This document shows positions 44,801-53,848 of a stretch of 64,000 bases of DNA, one piece after another. Source of the DNA: Nocardia iowensis (GTDB lineage: Bacteria > Actinomycetota > Actinomycetes > Mycobacteriales > Mycobacteriaceae); the NCBI RefSeq assembly GCF_019222765.1, contig NZ_CP078145.1, positions 1,984,001-2,048,000 on the forward strand, given 5' to 3'. Within the stretch, counting starts at the first letter, position 1. Every line of letters starts with the position of its first letter. The notes under the pieces were generated by a model. It made no database searches. It worked only from the letters and a program-made list of their open reading frames with translations, and had not been told where the DNA came from. Made by a program: the position numbers and the translations under genes.

Positions 44801-46801
44801 ATCACCGCCAAGGGCGCCTGGGAAAGCGTCAAACGGCACTTCCAGGAAATGGACATCGATACCCAGACCCAGGATTTCACCGTCGTCGGCATCGGCGACA
44901 TGAGCGGTGACGTCTTCGGCAACGGCATGCTGCTGTCCGAGCACATCCGGCTGATCGCGGCGTTCGACCACCGCCACATCTTCCTGGACCCGAATCCCGA
45001 TACCGCCGCGTCCTACGCGGAGCGGCAGCGGATGTTCCAGCTGCCCCGTTCCTCGTGGGCCGACTACGACGCCACGTTGATCAGCAAGGGTGGCGGCGTC
45101 TGGGACCGCACGGTCAAGTCGGTGCCGATCAGCCCGCAGGCTCGAAAGGCATTGGGGCTGGCCGACGATGTCGAATCGCTGTCCCCGCCCGAACTGGTGC
45201 GTGCCATCCTGCTCGCGCCCGCGCAGCTGCTGTGGAACGGGGGCATCGGCACCTACATCAAGGCGAGCACCGAATCCAATGCCGAGGTGGGCGACAAGTC
45301 CAACGACCCGGTTCGGGTCAACGGAAACCAGTTGCGCGTCAAGGTGATCGGCGAAGGCGGCAACCTGGGCGCGACGGCGCTCGGCCGGATCGAGTTCTGC
45401 CGCAACGGCGGCAAGATGAACACCGACGCGCTCGATAATTCCGCGGGCGTCGACTGCTCCGACCATGAGGTCAACATCAAGGTGCTGCTCGACACCGTTG
45501 TCTCCAGCGGTGAACTCGCCGAAGCCGAACGCAACCCGCTGCTCGCCTCGATGACCGACGAGGTCGCGCGGATGGTGCTGGAAGACAATGTCGCGCAGAA
45601 CTTCCTGATGGGCATGTCGCGCACCGACGCATCGGAGATGCTCAACGTGCACATGCGGCTCATCGAGGATCTCGAACAGCGCCGCGGCCTGGACCGGGAA
45701 CTGGAGGCACTGCCGTCGGAGCCACAGCTCAAGCGCATGCTGGAAGACGGCGCTGGCCTGACTTCACCGGAATTGGCCAATCTGATGGCGCACGTGAAGC
45801 TTTCGCTCAAGGCCGATCTGCTCGACACCGATCTGCCGGACAGTCCGTTCTTCGTCACCCGGCTGCCGGAGTACTTCCCGACCCCGCTGCGTGACCGCTT
45901 CGGCGTCGCCATCAAGAAGCACCGGCTGCGCCGGGAAATTCTCACCACGATGATCGTGAACGAGATGGTCGACTACGGCGGCATCACCTACGCGCACCGG
46001 TTGAGCGAGGAGACCGGCGCCACCGCCACCGACGCGGTGCGCGCGTTCGCCGCGGCCACCGAGATCTTCGGGCTGCCGGAAATGTGGGCCCGCATCCGCG
46101 CGGCCGACGCCGCCACCTCGGTGCGTGACCTGCTGGAACTGGAAACCAAGCGGACACTGGACCGGGCGTCGCGCTGGTTCCTCAGCAACCGGCCGCAGCC
46201 GATCGCGGTCGGTGCGGAGATCAATCGGTACTGCCGCGACGTGCAGGAATTGGCGCCGAAGGTGCCGGGCTGGCTGCGCGGGCATCACGTCGCCACGCTC
46301 ACCGATCAGTCGGCCGAGCTCATCGCCCGCGGGGCGCCGACCGAACTGGCCACCGAGGTGTTCGGGCTGCTCAACCTGTTCCCGCTGCTGGACATCGTGG
46401 ATATCGCCGATATCACCGATCGGGACGGCGACGAGGTCGGCGCGCTCTACTACGCGCTGAACGAACATCTCAAGATCGACTGGCTGCTCCAGGCGGTGAG
46501 CCACCTCGAACGCGGCGATCGCTGGCACTCGCTGGCCCGGCTCGCGCTGCGCGATGACATGTATTCGTCGCTGCGCTCGCTGACCCTCGATGTGCTCTCC
46601 GCCGGTGACCCGGAAGAGAGCGCGGATGAGAAGATTGCATACTGGGAGTCGAAGAACCAGTCCCGGCTCGGGCGCGCCCGAGCCGCGCTGTCGGAGTTGT
46701 TCGAGTCCGGAACCCACGATCTCGCCACGTTGTCGGTTGCAGCGCGGCAAGTGCGAAGCATGGTGAGCGGGGTGGGCGCCCAATCGGAGGTACCACGTTG
46801 A
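41855..46801 (+). CDS. gdh: NAD-specific glutamate dehydrogenase, large type
   Basis: 1648 residues, the length of the 180-kDa GDH class. The N-terminal part (to about 700) is regulatory with ACT-like segments; the catalytic block has [22 protein letters not shown] with the active-site Lys, then [23 protein letters not shown] as the NAD-binding glycine-rich motif, and [19 protein letters not shown]. It deaminates glutamate to 2-oxoglutarate and in mycobacteria is controlled by the GarA protein. Order ettA-gdh-thioesterase matches Rv2477c-Rv2475c. The stop overlaps the next start (TTGA). Confidence 0.96.
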   Translation: [1648 protein letters not shown]

Positions 46802-47265
46802 CTAGCTCGTTGAACGGTAACGGGAAGGCGCAGGGCAGCAATGTCGTGCTGCCCAAGCGTTTTCACACCCAGGTAGATGTCAGATGGTCGGACATGGATG
46901 CTTTCCAGCATGTGAACCATGCCCGCATGGTGACGTTGCTGGAGGAGGCGCGCATCCCGTGGCTGTTCGAGGGTGACCGCCCGACCGTCGCGCTGCGGTC
47001 GGGCTGTGTCCTCGCCGATCTGCGGGTGCGGTACCGCGGCCAGCTGCGGCACGAGGACACGCCGCTCGATATCGCCATGTGGACCGAGCAACTGCGGGCG
47101 GTCGACTTCACCATCGGCTACGAGGTGCGCGCCGCGAGTGCGGCGCCGGACTCGCCGCCCGCGGTGATCGCCTCCACCCAGATCGCCGCGTTCGACATGA
47201 CGGCCCAGCGGTTGCGCAGGCTCAGCGAGGCCGAGCGCGACTACCTGGCCCAGTGGTTGGACTGA
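46798..47265 (+). CDS. Acyl-CoA thioesterase, hotdog fold
   Basis: 155 residues. The hotdog signature VDVRWSDMDAFQHVNHARMVTLLEEAR holds the Asp and His of 4-hydroxybenzoyl-CoA-thioesterase (YbgC) enzymes. A TTG start overlaps the gdh stop (TTGA), so it is translated with gdh. An internal ATG-led start is not needed. Orthologous in position to Rv2475c. Substrate unknown. Confidence 0.86.
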   Translation: MTSSLNGNGKAQGSNVVLPKRFHTQVDVRWSDMDAFQHVNHARMVTLLEEARIPWLFEGDRPTVALRSGCVLADLRVRYRGQLRHEDTPLDIAMWTEQLRAVDFTIGYEVRAASAAPDSPPAVIASTQIAAFDMTAQRLRRLSEAERDYLAQWLD

Positions 47266-47305
47266 TCCACATCGGTGATCGCCGGCTGAGAACGGCAGCA
47301 CAGCC

Positions 47306-47974
47306 GTGATGGCAGAACAACGCGTGTTGCACGTGCCCGATCCGGCGGAGCGAGAGAACCTCGCGACGTTCCTGACTCGGGCGGTGCGGCTGGACCCCGC
47401 GGCGGTGGTACGCCTCCGCCGCCGCGGGGAGCAGTACGTCTCCGCCTGGGTAGCAACGGGTTTCGAGGCGCTCGCGGTCCGCACCGTGGTCGGCGAACTC
47501 GGCGTCGACGATGTCACCGTCGGCGCCGACATGGTGCTGGCCGGCCTCGGCTCCGGCCTACCCATCGACCTCGGCTATTCGATGGACTCCGCCTGGCGCG
47601 GCGCACTGCCACCGCCGGACGGTTTCGCGCATATCGATGACGTGCCCGCCCGCACCCTCGTCGAACTCGCCGAGCAGGGCGCACAACTGGCGAAGGAACA
47701 CGGCAGCAGCCACGGCCCGCCCGCCTCACTACTCGACCAAACCGTGCTCACCGTCTCCGGCGCCGACACCCAGGTGCAGGTACCGATGCGAGTCGTCTTC
47801 GCCCTCACCGCAATGGATTTCATTCCCCACTCCGGTGACAAGGCAGACTCCCGCCGCATCCTCCCCACCGAAATAGTCCGCGTCCGAGCCACCAAAACCT
47901 GGCTACGCATAGACGCCCGCTACGGCTCGATCGCCCGCCGCCGAGGCACCGGCCTCTCCCTTTCCCCAACCTGA
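47306..47974 (+). CDS. Conserved protein of unknown function (Rv2474c-like position)
   Basis: 222 residues, soluble, no recognised motif; a helix-rich N-terminus (ERENLATFLTRAVRLDPAAVVRLRR) and a basic C-terminus (RIDARYGSIARRRG). The neighbourhood corresponds to Rv2474c. GTG 47306 or ATG 47309 may be used. A 58-bp palindrome follows the stop and separates it from azlD. Confidence 0.72.
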   Translation: MMAEQRVLHVPDPAERENLATFLTRAVRLDPAAVVRLRRRGEQYVSAWVATGFEALAVRTVVGELGVDDVTVGADMVLAGLGSGLPIDLGYSMDSAWRGALPPPDGFAHIDDVPARTLVELAEQGAQLAKEHGSSHGPPASLLDQTVLTVSGADTQVQVPMRVVFALTAMDFIPHSGDKADSRRILPTEIVRVRATKTWLRIDARYGSIARRRGTGLSLSPT

Positions 47975-47994
47975 CCCACCACGGTTGCACACAT

Positions 47995-48052
47995 ATCAAC
48001 GGGACACGACGGCGCGCTTACTCGAACAACGCCGCCGTCATGTCCCGTTGAT
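47995..48052. repeat. 58-bp palindromic repeat, copy A (bidirectional terminator?)
   Basis: ATCAACGGGACACGACGGCG pairs with the complementary right arm ending CATGTCCCGTTGAT, loop about 16 bases. A second copy of the same 58-bp length is at 56101-56158 with about 51 of 58 bases the same. Both copies lie between convergent genes (here 47974 and 48081) and both are followed by CATGG. Confidence 0.8.
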
Positions 48053-48080
48053 CATGGTGTGGCCGGTGCGGGCGGTCTGG

Positions 48081-48392
48081 TCATGCCACGCCGAGGAGGC
48101 GGAGGAGGGCGGTGGTTGTGGCGGCGGCGAGGATTACTACCAGGATGGGTTGTTTGCGCCATGCCAGTAGGGCCGCGACGAGAACTCCTGCGGGGAGGGC
48201 GAATTCGAAGTGGCCGGAGTCGGTGGGTAGGGCGGTGACGGCGACGAGGGCGGCGAGCAGGACTACGGCGCCGACCTCGAGTAGGCGAACTACGCGGGTG
48301 GGGAAGCGGATACGCTCGCGCAACGCCGGGCCGGCCCAGCGGAACGTGTAGGTGCCCACGGCAAGCGCGATTATTCCTGCGGCCAACATCAT
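48081..48392 (-). CDS. azlD: Branched-chain amino-acid transporter small subunit AzlD
   Basis: 103 residues, about four membrane helices (LAAGIIALAVGTYTFRWAG at the start; VVLLAALVAVTALP; GVLVAALLAWRKQPILVVILAAATT), typical AzlD. It works with AzlC as an exporter of branched-chain amino acids or analogues. The start overlaps the azlC stop by 4 bases (ATGA). Confidence 0.87.
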   Translation of the reverse strand: MMLAAGIIALAVGTYTFRWAGPALRERIRFPTRVVRLLEVGAVVLLAALVAVTALPTDSGHFEFALPAGVLVAALLAWRKQPILVVILAAATTTALLRLLGVA

Positions 48393-49159
48393 TCGGCACC
48401 TGACTCACATGTAGTGCGATCGGATTTCGAAACCAGCTCAGAACTTTCCGGTCCAGCAGCGTCGCCCATGCGCTGGTCGCTTCCGCGTCCCGCCACCAGC
48501 AGCCCCGAAAGCGCAACCAGCACAGGCATTCCCGCAGGCAAGAAGGGCGCGCTGGCAACAGCAACGGCAGCACCGACCAAAGCCGCACGCAGCGTTGCCT
48601 TTTCCCGCAACGCCGGAACGATCAATGCGAGCAGCACCGCCGGAAACACCGCATCCAGCCCGAACGCCGCGGTATCCGGAACGAACGTCCCGATCAACAC
48701 CCCGACCGCGGCACCCCCTGGCCAGGCCAGCAGCACCCCGAAACCGCAAGCCCAATAGGCGGCCCGTTTGCGCTCAATGTCGGGCTGGGCCAGCGCCATC
48801 GCCACCGACTCGTCGTTCATCAGATGCACACCGAGCAACCGTCGCCACCCGCTGCCGACCACATCCGGCACCGACAGCCCGTACGGCAGATGCCGGGCGT
48901 TGACCACCAGTCCGGCCAGCACCGCCGCGATCGGGCTGCCGCCTGCCGCGACGATGCCGATGAACAGGAACTCCGCACCCCCGGCGAGCACCACGACGCC
49001 CAGCACGATGGGCAGCCACGGGGGAAGACCGGTTGTCACGGCGGTCGCACCGTAGGACACCCCGATGACGCCGACCGCCAGGCATACCGCCGCGATCCCC
49101 GCCGCGGTGTCCCGGCCGAGTGTTCGCCATATCGAACGCATGTAGCTTATAGTGAACAT
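48389..49159 (-). CDS. azlC: Branched-chain amino-acid permease AzlC
   Basis: About 256 residues. The AzlC core has GVSYGATAVTTGLPPWLPIVLGVVVLAGGAEFLFIG, NARHLPYGLSVPD and HLMNDESVAMALAQ. The exact start is unsure: ATG 49159, ATG 49141 and TTG 49177 are in frame and none has a good ribosome site; TATAAG (49151-49146, reverse strand) lies close. It is divergent from a cupin-type regulator, the usual partner of azlCD. Confidence 0.88.
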   Translation of the reverse strand: MFTISYMRSIWRTLGRDTAAGIAAVCLAVGVIGVSYGATAVTTGLPPWLPIVLGVVVLAGGAEFLFIGIVAAGGSPIAAVLAGLVVNARHLPYGLSVPDVVGSGWRRLLGVHLMNDESVAMALAQPDIERKRAAYWACGFGVLLAWPGGAAVGVLIGTFVPDTAAFGLDAVFPAVLLALIVPALREKATLRAALVGAAVAVASAPFLPAGMPVLVALSGLLVAGRGSDQRMGDAAGPESSELVSKSDRTTCESGAE

Positions 49160-49221
49160 GGCAGGCCGGTTCGTCAATATGGTTTTCTGTTGAGTGGTTC
49201 ACCACCGCGATGGGAGAGCAC

Positions 49222-49791
49222 GTGGCACAGCAGGACTCGACGACGGCGACACCGCAGGCGGTGATCGCCGCCGCGCTGCGCCGCGAACGCACCCGCGCCG
49301 GGCTCTCGCTCACCGAGGTCGCGCACCGCGCGGGCATCGCGAAATCCACACTCTCGCAATTGGAATCGGGCACCGGCAATCCCAGTCTGGAAACCCTGTG
49401 GGCATTGTGCGTCGCGCTGGAGATGCCGTTCTCCCGGCTACTCGACCCGCCGCGACCGAACGTCCAGGTGATCCGTGCGGGGGAGGGCCCGGTGGTCGTT
49501 GCGGAACGATCGGACTATCGCGCCACCTTGCTGGCCGCCAGCCCGCCCAACGCGCGTCGGGACATCTTCCGGATCACCGCCGAACCAGGACATGCCCGCA
49601 AATCCGACCCGCACATCCCAGGTGCGGTGGAACACGTGCTGATCGCGACCGGCCGCGCCCTCGTCGGCCTCACCGACACGCCCCTCGACCTGTCGCCGGG
49701 CGACTACATCTCCTACCCGGCCGACGTCCCGCACGTCTTCGAAGCCCTGGCGCCCGGCACCACGGCGACACTCATCGTCGAATACACCTGA
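49222..49791 (+). CDS. XRE-cupin transcriptional regulator, probable azlCD regulator
   Basis: About 189 residues. N-terminal HTH_3: LRRERTRAGLSLTEVAHRAGIAKSTLSQLESGTGNPSLETLW. A cupin domain follows (PHIPGAVEHVLIATGRALV; LSPGDYISYPADVPHVFEAL). GTG 49222 has GGGAG ahead; ATG 49210 is possible. A GTGGTTCACCAC palindrome (49194-49205) precedes it. Divergent from azlC, so regulation of azlCD in response to an amino acid is the likely role. Confidence 0.86.
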   Translation: MAQQDSTTATPQAVIAAALRRERTRAGLSLTEVAHRAGIAKSTLSQLESGTGNPSLETLWALCVALEMPFSRLLDPPRPNVQVIRAGEGPVVVAERSDYRATLLAASPPNARRDIFRITAEPGHARKSDPHIPGAVEHVLIATGRALVGLTDTPLDLSPGDYISYPADVPHVFEALAPGTTATLIVEYT

Positions 49792-49798
49792 CCGCGGG

Positions 49799-50503
49799 TC
49801 AGGCGGCACCCTCGCCGAGATACTGCAACCACACCGGGTCCAGGTCCGCCGTCGTCGACAGCAGCCGCCAGTGCGGCCCCTTCGGCGAGACCAGCGGCGA
49901 ACGCAGCGTCCAGCCCAGTTCGCTCAGCATTTTGTCGGCCTTGCGATGGTTACACGGTGCGCAGCTGGCGACGCAGTTCTCCCAGGAGTGTTCGCCGCCG
50001 CGGCTGCGCGGAATGACATGGTCGATGGTCTCCGCCTTGCCGCCGCAGTAGCCGCAGCGATAGCGGTCGCGGTGCATGAGTGCGGCGCGGGTCATCGGGA
50101 CGCGGGCCCGATACGGCACGTGGACGTAGCTGCGCAGGCGGATCACCGAGGGGATGGCGACGGCGGCTTCGGCGGAATGGACTACCGGGCCTTCGGCGTC
50201 GTGATGAACAGTGTCGGCTTTATCGCAGATGAGCAAGACGATCGCACGGCGCGCGGACAGAGCGGTGAGCGGCTCGTAGGTGGCGTTGAGAAGCAGCACC
50301 CGGCGCTTCAACCAGCTCGGACTCTCACTGGGCGGCGGTGAGGAGCGGTGCGCATGATCGGCGTGACCGTGATGCGCGCCCGGATAATGATCGGACAAGA
50401 TGTGCAGCGGAGTAGCCCCCGACCCACGATTGTGGACGTCGGCGGGCTGGAGTTGTCGGTGTATGCGCGCCTCGCGTGATCTGGCGCTGTGCCGCTGCTT
50501 CAT
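49799..50503 (-). CDS. HNH endonuclease family protein
   Basis: 234 residues. A His/Pro-rich N-terminus leads to LLLNATYEPLTALSARRAIVLL, then the HNH site RYRCGYCGGKAETIDHVIPRSRGGEHSWENCVASCAPCNHRKADKM: two CxxC zinc pairs flank the Asp-His and Asn. This standalone HNH type is common near glbO in Mycobacteriales; its role is not established. GAGGTCCAG precedes the ATG. Convergent with the XRE-cupin gene, 7 bases apart. Confidence 0.87.
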   Translation of the reverse strand: MKQRHSARSREARIHRQLQPADVHNRGSGATPLHILSDHYPGAHHGHADHAHRSSPPPSESPSWLKRRVLLLNATYEPLTALSARRAIVLLICDKADTVHHDAEGPVVHSAEAAVAIPSVIRLRSYVHVPYRARVPMTRAALMHRDRYRCGYCGGKAETIDHVIPRSRGGEHSWENCVASCAPCNHRKADKMLSELGWTLRSPLVSPKGPHWRLLSTTADLDPVWLQYLGEGAA

Positions 50504-50817
50504 CTGGACCTCAATTTCATGATTGGCAGGATCATGCTGTTTAGCTCGGCAGAGATTGCCACCCAGTTGACCATGGAACGACGGCTATTGCACGGTGATT
50601 TTCAACAATGTCCGGTTAACTGTGGCTGAAGAGCCGCCGGGCCGCGATTCCGCGTTGTCCCGAGCCGCCGTGGGGGCTGCCGATGCCGAGCGCGGAGCAA
50701 GCGGTAGGCCTCTTCTGCCGGGGACGGCTCTCAACCGAAAAATCGACAACCGCCGTAACGGAAGAGTCGAACGCCGATACGGGGGCAAGGATGACCGTGG
50801 ACCCAGGAGGCCGCACA
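50504..50817. other. Intergenic between HNH and glbO, nothing distinct
   Basis: 314 bases. It must hold both divergent promoters. I found no clear -35/-10 pair, repeat or RNA. Confidence 0.5.
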
Positions 50818-51282
50818 ATGGACTACGGCGCATCCAGCGAATCGAGAGGGTCTATGACTTCGGGCGAGCAAACAGGAGCGGCTTCGGCAGAGCAGACGGC
50901 GACGTCGTTCTACGAGGCGGTCGGCGGCGCGGACACGTTCCGGCGGATCGTCGCGGCGTTCTACCGCGAGGTGGCCACCGACGAGGTGCTGCGCCCGCTC
51001 TACCCCGAGGAGGACCTTGGCCCGGCGGAGCGCAGGCTGCGCATGTTCCTCGAGCAGTACTGGGGCGGCCCGCGCACCTACGGCGAGGAACGCGGGCATC
51101 CGAGGCTGCGGATGCGGCACCATCCGTTCACGATCGGACCGCTGGAGCGCGACGCGTGGTTGCGTTGTATGCGAATCGCCGTAGCGGAGATCGAGCCCGA
51201 GCTACTCGATGACGAGCACCGCAAGGCGCTGCTGGACTATCTGGAGATGGCGGCGAATTCGCTGATGAACGCCCCCTGGTGA
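50818..51282 (+). CDS. glbO: Truncated haemoglobin, group II (HbO)
   Basis: About 154 residues. The 2-on-2 globin core has [37 protein letters not shown] with the group-II Trp, and [15 protein letters not shown] with the proximal His. [14 protein letters not shown] ends it. AGGAGG 7 bases before ATG 50818 favours that start; ATG 50854 (GAGAGGG ahead) would give a protein closer to the M. tuberculosis length. The family binds oxygen and is linked to respiration and redox handling. Confidence 0.93.
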   Translation: MDYGASSESRGSMTSGEQTGAASAEQTATSFYEAVGGADTFRRIVAAFYREVATDEVLRPLYPEEDLGPAERRLRMFLEQYWGGPRTYGEERGHPRLRMRHHPFTIGPLERDAWLRCMRIAVAEIEPELLDDEHRKALLDYLEMAANSLMNAPW

Positions 51283-51416
51283 GGGCGTTTCGGTCGAGAG
51301 CCCGGACGGCCCGAGGGTTTTCGCCGCGTCCGGTCGGACGCTGGAGATTTGCCGGAAGTCGAGATTGCTGCTCCGCCTAAGGGTTTTTGCCGCAAAACTT
51401 TGGCACTATTACCTCT

Positions 51417-53018
51417 GTGACTGATACACCAGCCGTACCGGCGCCGGTGGATCGCACCACGCAACCATGGTGGCGGTCGGCCGTGTTCTACCAGGTTTAT
51501 CCCAGATCCTTCGCGGATTCCGACGGTGACGGGGTCGGCGACCTCGGCGGAATCCGCGACAAGCTCGGCTATCTGGAACTGCTCGGCGTCGATGCACTGT
51601 GGGTGTGTCCGGTGATGCGGTCACCGATGGCCGACGGCGGCTACGACGTCGCCGATCCCCGCGATATCGACCCGCTGTTCGGCGGACTCGCCGCCATGGA
51701 CGAACTGATCGCCGAAGCGCACTTCCGCCATATCAAGATCACGATGGACCTGGTGCCGAACCACACCAGCAACGAACACCCCTGGTTCCTCGCGGCGCTC
51801 GAAGCCGGGCCGGGCAGCCCGGAACGCGCCCGCTACCTCTTCCGCGACGGCCGCGGCCCCGGCGGCGACGCCCCGCCGAACAACTGGCCGAGCATTTTCG
51901 GCGGTCCCGCCTGGACCAGGGTCACCGAACCCGACGGCACGCCCGGTCAGTGGTACCTGCACCTCTTCGCGCCCGAGCAACCCGACCTGAACTGGGAAAA
52001 TCCGGAGGTGGCCGCCGATTTCGAGAAGACCCTGCGGTTCTGGCTCGACCGCGGCGTCGACGGCTTCCGCCTCGACGTGGCGCACGGCATGGCGAAACCG
52101 GCGGGGCTGCCGGACATGACGGTGGTCAAGTCCGCCCTGCTCGCCAACGATGACGACGATCTGCGCTTCAACAATCCCGAGGTGCACGAGATCCACCGCC
52201 GCATCCGCAAGGTGCTCGACGACTACCCGGACGCGGTGTCGATCGGCGAGGTGTGGGTGAACGACAACATCCGCTTCGGCGAGTACGTGCGTGCCGACGA
52301 ACTGCACCTGGCCTTCAATTTCCGGCTGGCGCAGACCGAGTTCGACGCCGACGACATTCGCGCGGCGATCGACAATTCCCTCGCCGCGGTCGCGCCGGTC
52401 GCCGCGTCGCCGACCTGGACGCTGTCCAATCACGACATCAAGCGGGAGGTCACCCGCTACGGCGGCGGCGCGGTGGGGGAGGCGAGGGCACGCGCGATGA
52501 TGCTGCTCGAGCTAGCCCTCCCCGGCGCGGTGTTCATCTACAACGGCGCCGAACTCGGTCTGCCGAACGTGGACGACCTACCCGACGAGGTACTGCAAGA
52601 CCCGGCGTGGGAGCGGTCCGGGCATACCGAACGCGGCCGCGACGGTTGCCGGGTGCCGGTCCCGTGGGAGGGCACCGCACCGCCGTTCGGGTTCACCACC
52701 GGTCAACCCTGGCTCCCGATGCCGCCGGAGTGGACCGGACGTACCGTGGAGGCACAGCTCGAGGAACTCGGCTCCACCCTCTCGCTGTACCGGATGGCCA
52801 TCGAATTGCGCGGCATGCGACCGGAATTCAGTGGTGACCGAATCGAGTGGTACGGCAGCCCGACCGGCTGCCTGGCCTTCCGCCGCCAGGGCGGTCTGGT
52901 GTGTGTGCTGAACGCCTCGAACACCCCCACCCAGCTGCCGCCCGGCGACGTGCTGTTGGCCAGCGCCGCGCTGGAAGGCGGTCAGCTGCCGCCGAACACG
53001 ACGGCCTGGCTGGTCTAG
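51417..53018 (+). CDS. aglA: Alpha-glucosidase, glycoside hydrolase family 13
   Basis: About 533 residues. GH13 blocks: WWRSAVFYQVYPRSFADSDGDGVGDL, MDLVPNHTSNEHPWF, GFRLDVAHGM with the nucleophile Asp, SIGEVWV with the acid/base Glu, and LSNHDIKREVTRYGG with the transition-state Asp. The EVWVND form suggests an oligo-1,6/alpha-glucosidase type. GTG 51417 has a TATTAC-like box just ahead and no ribosome site, so it may be leaderless; an upstream frame start at 51387 is less likely. Order glbO-aglA matches Rv2470-Rv2471. Confidence 0.92.
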   Translation: MTDTPAVPAPVDRTTQPWWRSAVFYQVYPRSFADSDGDGVGDLGGIRDKLGYLELLGVDALWVCPVMRSPMADGGYDVADPRDIDPLFGGLAAMDELIAEAHFRHIKITMDLVPNHTSNEHPWFLAALEAGPGSPERARYLFRDGRGPGGDAPPNNWPSIFGGPAWTRVTEPDGTPGQWYLHLFAPEQPDLNWENPEVAADFEKTLRFWLDRGVDGFRLDVAHGMAKPAGLPDMTVVKSALLANDDDDLRFNNPEVHEIHRRIRKVLDDYPDAVSIGEVWVNDNIRFGEYVRADELHLAFNFRLAQTEFDADDIRAAIDNSLAAVAPVAASPTWTLSNHDIKREVTRYGGGAVGEARARAMMLLELALPGAVFIYNGAELGLPNVDDLPDEVLQDPAWERSGHTERGRDGCRVPVPWEGTAPPFGFTTGQPWLPMPPEWTGRTVEAQLEELGSTLSLYRMAIELRGMRPEFSGDRIEWYGSPTGCLAFRRQGGLVCVLNASNTPTQLPPGDVLLASAALEGGQLPPNTTAWLV

Positions 53019-53788
53019 CGGTCGGCGAGGAAGTCGATCACGATTTGCGCCCACTCGCCGGGTCGTTCGTCGGCGAGCGCGTGCCCGGAGTCGAGCTCGA
53101 CATACCTCGCGCCGGGGATGCCCGCCAGCAACTCCCGTGAGTGCGCGGATGACACCACCTGATCGTGGGCCGCCGCGACAACCAGCGTCGGCACCCTGAT
53201 CGCGCCGAGGTCCGCGCGAACATCGATCCTGGTCAGCAGATCGAGTTGGTCGTCGGCGCCAGCGGGCAACGCGGACGTGATGGCCTCGATGAGCGTGTCG
53301 AGCTCAGTCGCCGACCGCTCATCGAGCCACCTCGCGCTCCAGCCGATCAACACCAGATACGCCGCGAGACTACGCGGGTCACCGGCGGCGGCGAGGGCAC
53401 GCCAGGTCTCGACGACGAGTCGCAGCCGGGGGTTCGGCCGAGCGAGACCGGCGGACAGAACAAGCGCGGTGACCCGATCCGGATGCCGGATCGCCGTCCG
53501 CACCGCGATCGGCGAGCCGGTCGAGAACCCGAGCACGGCAAAGGTATTTAGCCCGGCCCGGTCGGCGGCGGCCACCAGCTGGTCGGCGAGTTCGTCTGCG
53601 GTGAGCGGCTTTTCGGCCCGCGGCGTCGCACCGGAGCCGGGGTAGTCCGGCCCGACGACGGTGTGTTCGCGGGCGAGCCGATCGACCAACGGCCCGAAAC
53701 TGTCCTGGATGTCACTGCTCGCCCCGTGTGCGAGCAGCAAACCGGGACCGGTACCGCGAACCAGGGCGGTGAGAGCTGAAGTAGTCAT
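53015..53788 (-). CDS. Alpha/beta-hydrolase controlled by the divergent MerR gene
   Basis: 257 residues. Oxyanion region LAHGASSDIQDSF, nucleophile elbow VLGFSTGSPIA with Ser, acid near VAAAHDQVV and His in ELDSGHALADE. Substrate unknown. It overlaps the end of aglA by 4 bases (convergent). A MerR-type promoter ends 7 bases before the ATG, so transcription should begin at or next to A of ATG, giving a leaderless mRNA. Confidence 0.85.
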   Translation of the reverse strand: MTTSALTALVRGTGPGLLLAHGASSDIQDSFGPLVDRLAREHTVVGPDYPGSGATPRAEKPLTADELADQLVAAADRAGLNTFAVLGFSTGSPIAVRTAIRHPDRVTALVLSAGLARPNPRLRLVVETWRALAAAGDPRSLAAYLVLIGWSARWLDERSATELDTLIEAITSALPAGADDQLDLLTRIDVRADLGAIRVPTLVVAAAHDQVVSSAHSRELLAGIPGARYVELDSGHALADERPGEWAQIVIDFLADR

Positions 53789-53795
53789 GCGGCGA

Positions 53796-53827
53796 ACGGT
53801 AAAGTCTCACATAAGTGTGAATGTCAA
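53796..53827 (-). promoter_or_regulatory. MerR-type promoter with long spacer and central dyad
   Basis: On the reverse strand: TTGACA (53827-53822), then 20 bases, then TACCGT (53801-53796). The spacer contains TCACACTTATGTGA (53820-53807), a 5-base inverted repeat around CTTA. An overlong spacer with a dyad is the classical site that MerR proteins twist to activate transcription. It serves the hydrolase at 53788. Confidence 0.7.
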
Positions 53828-53848
53828 CCCTGGTGTGAGGCGGCTCTC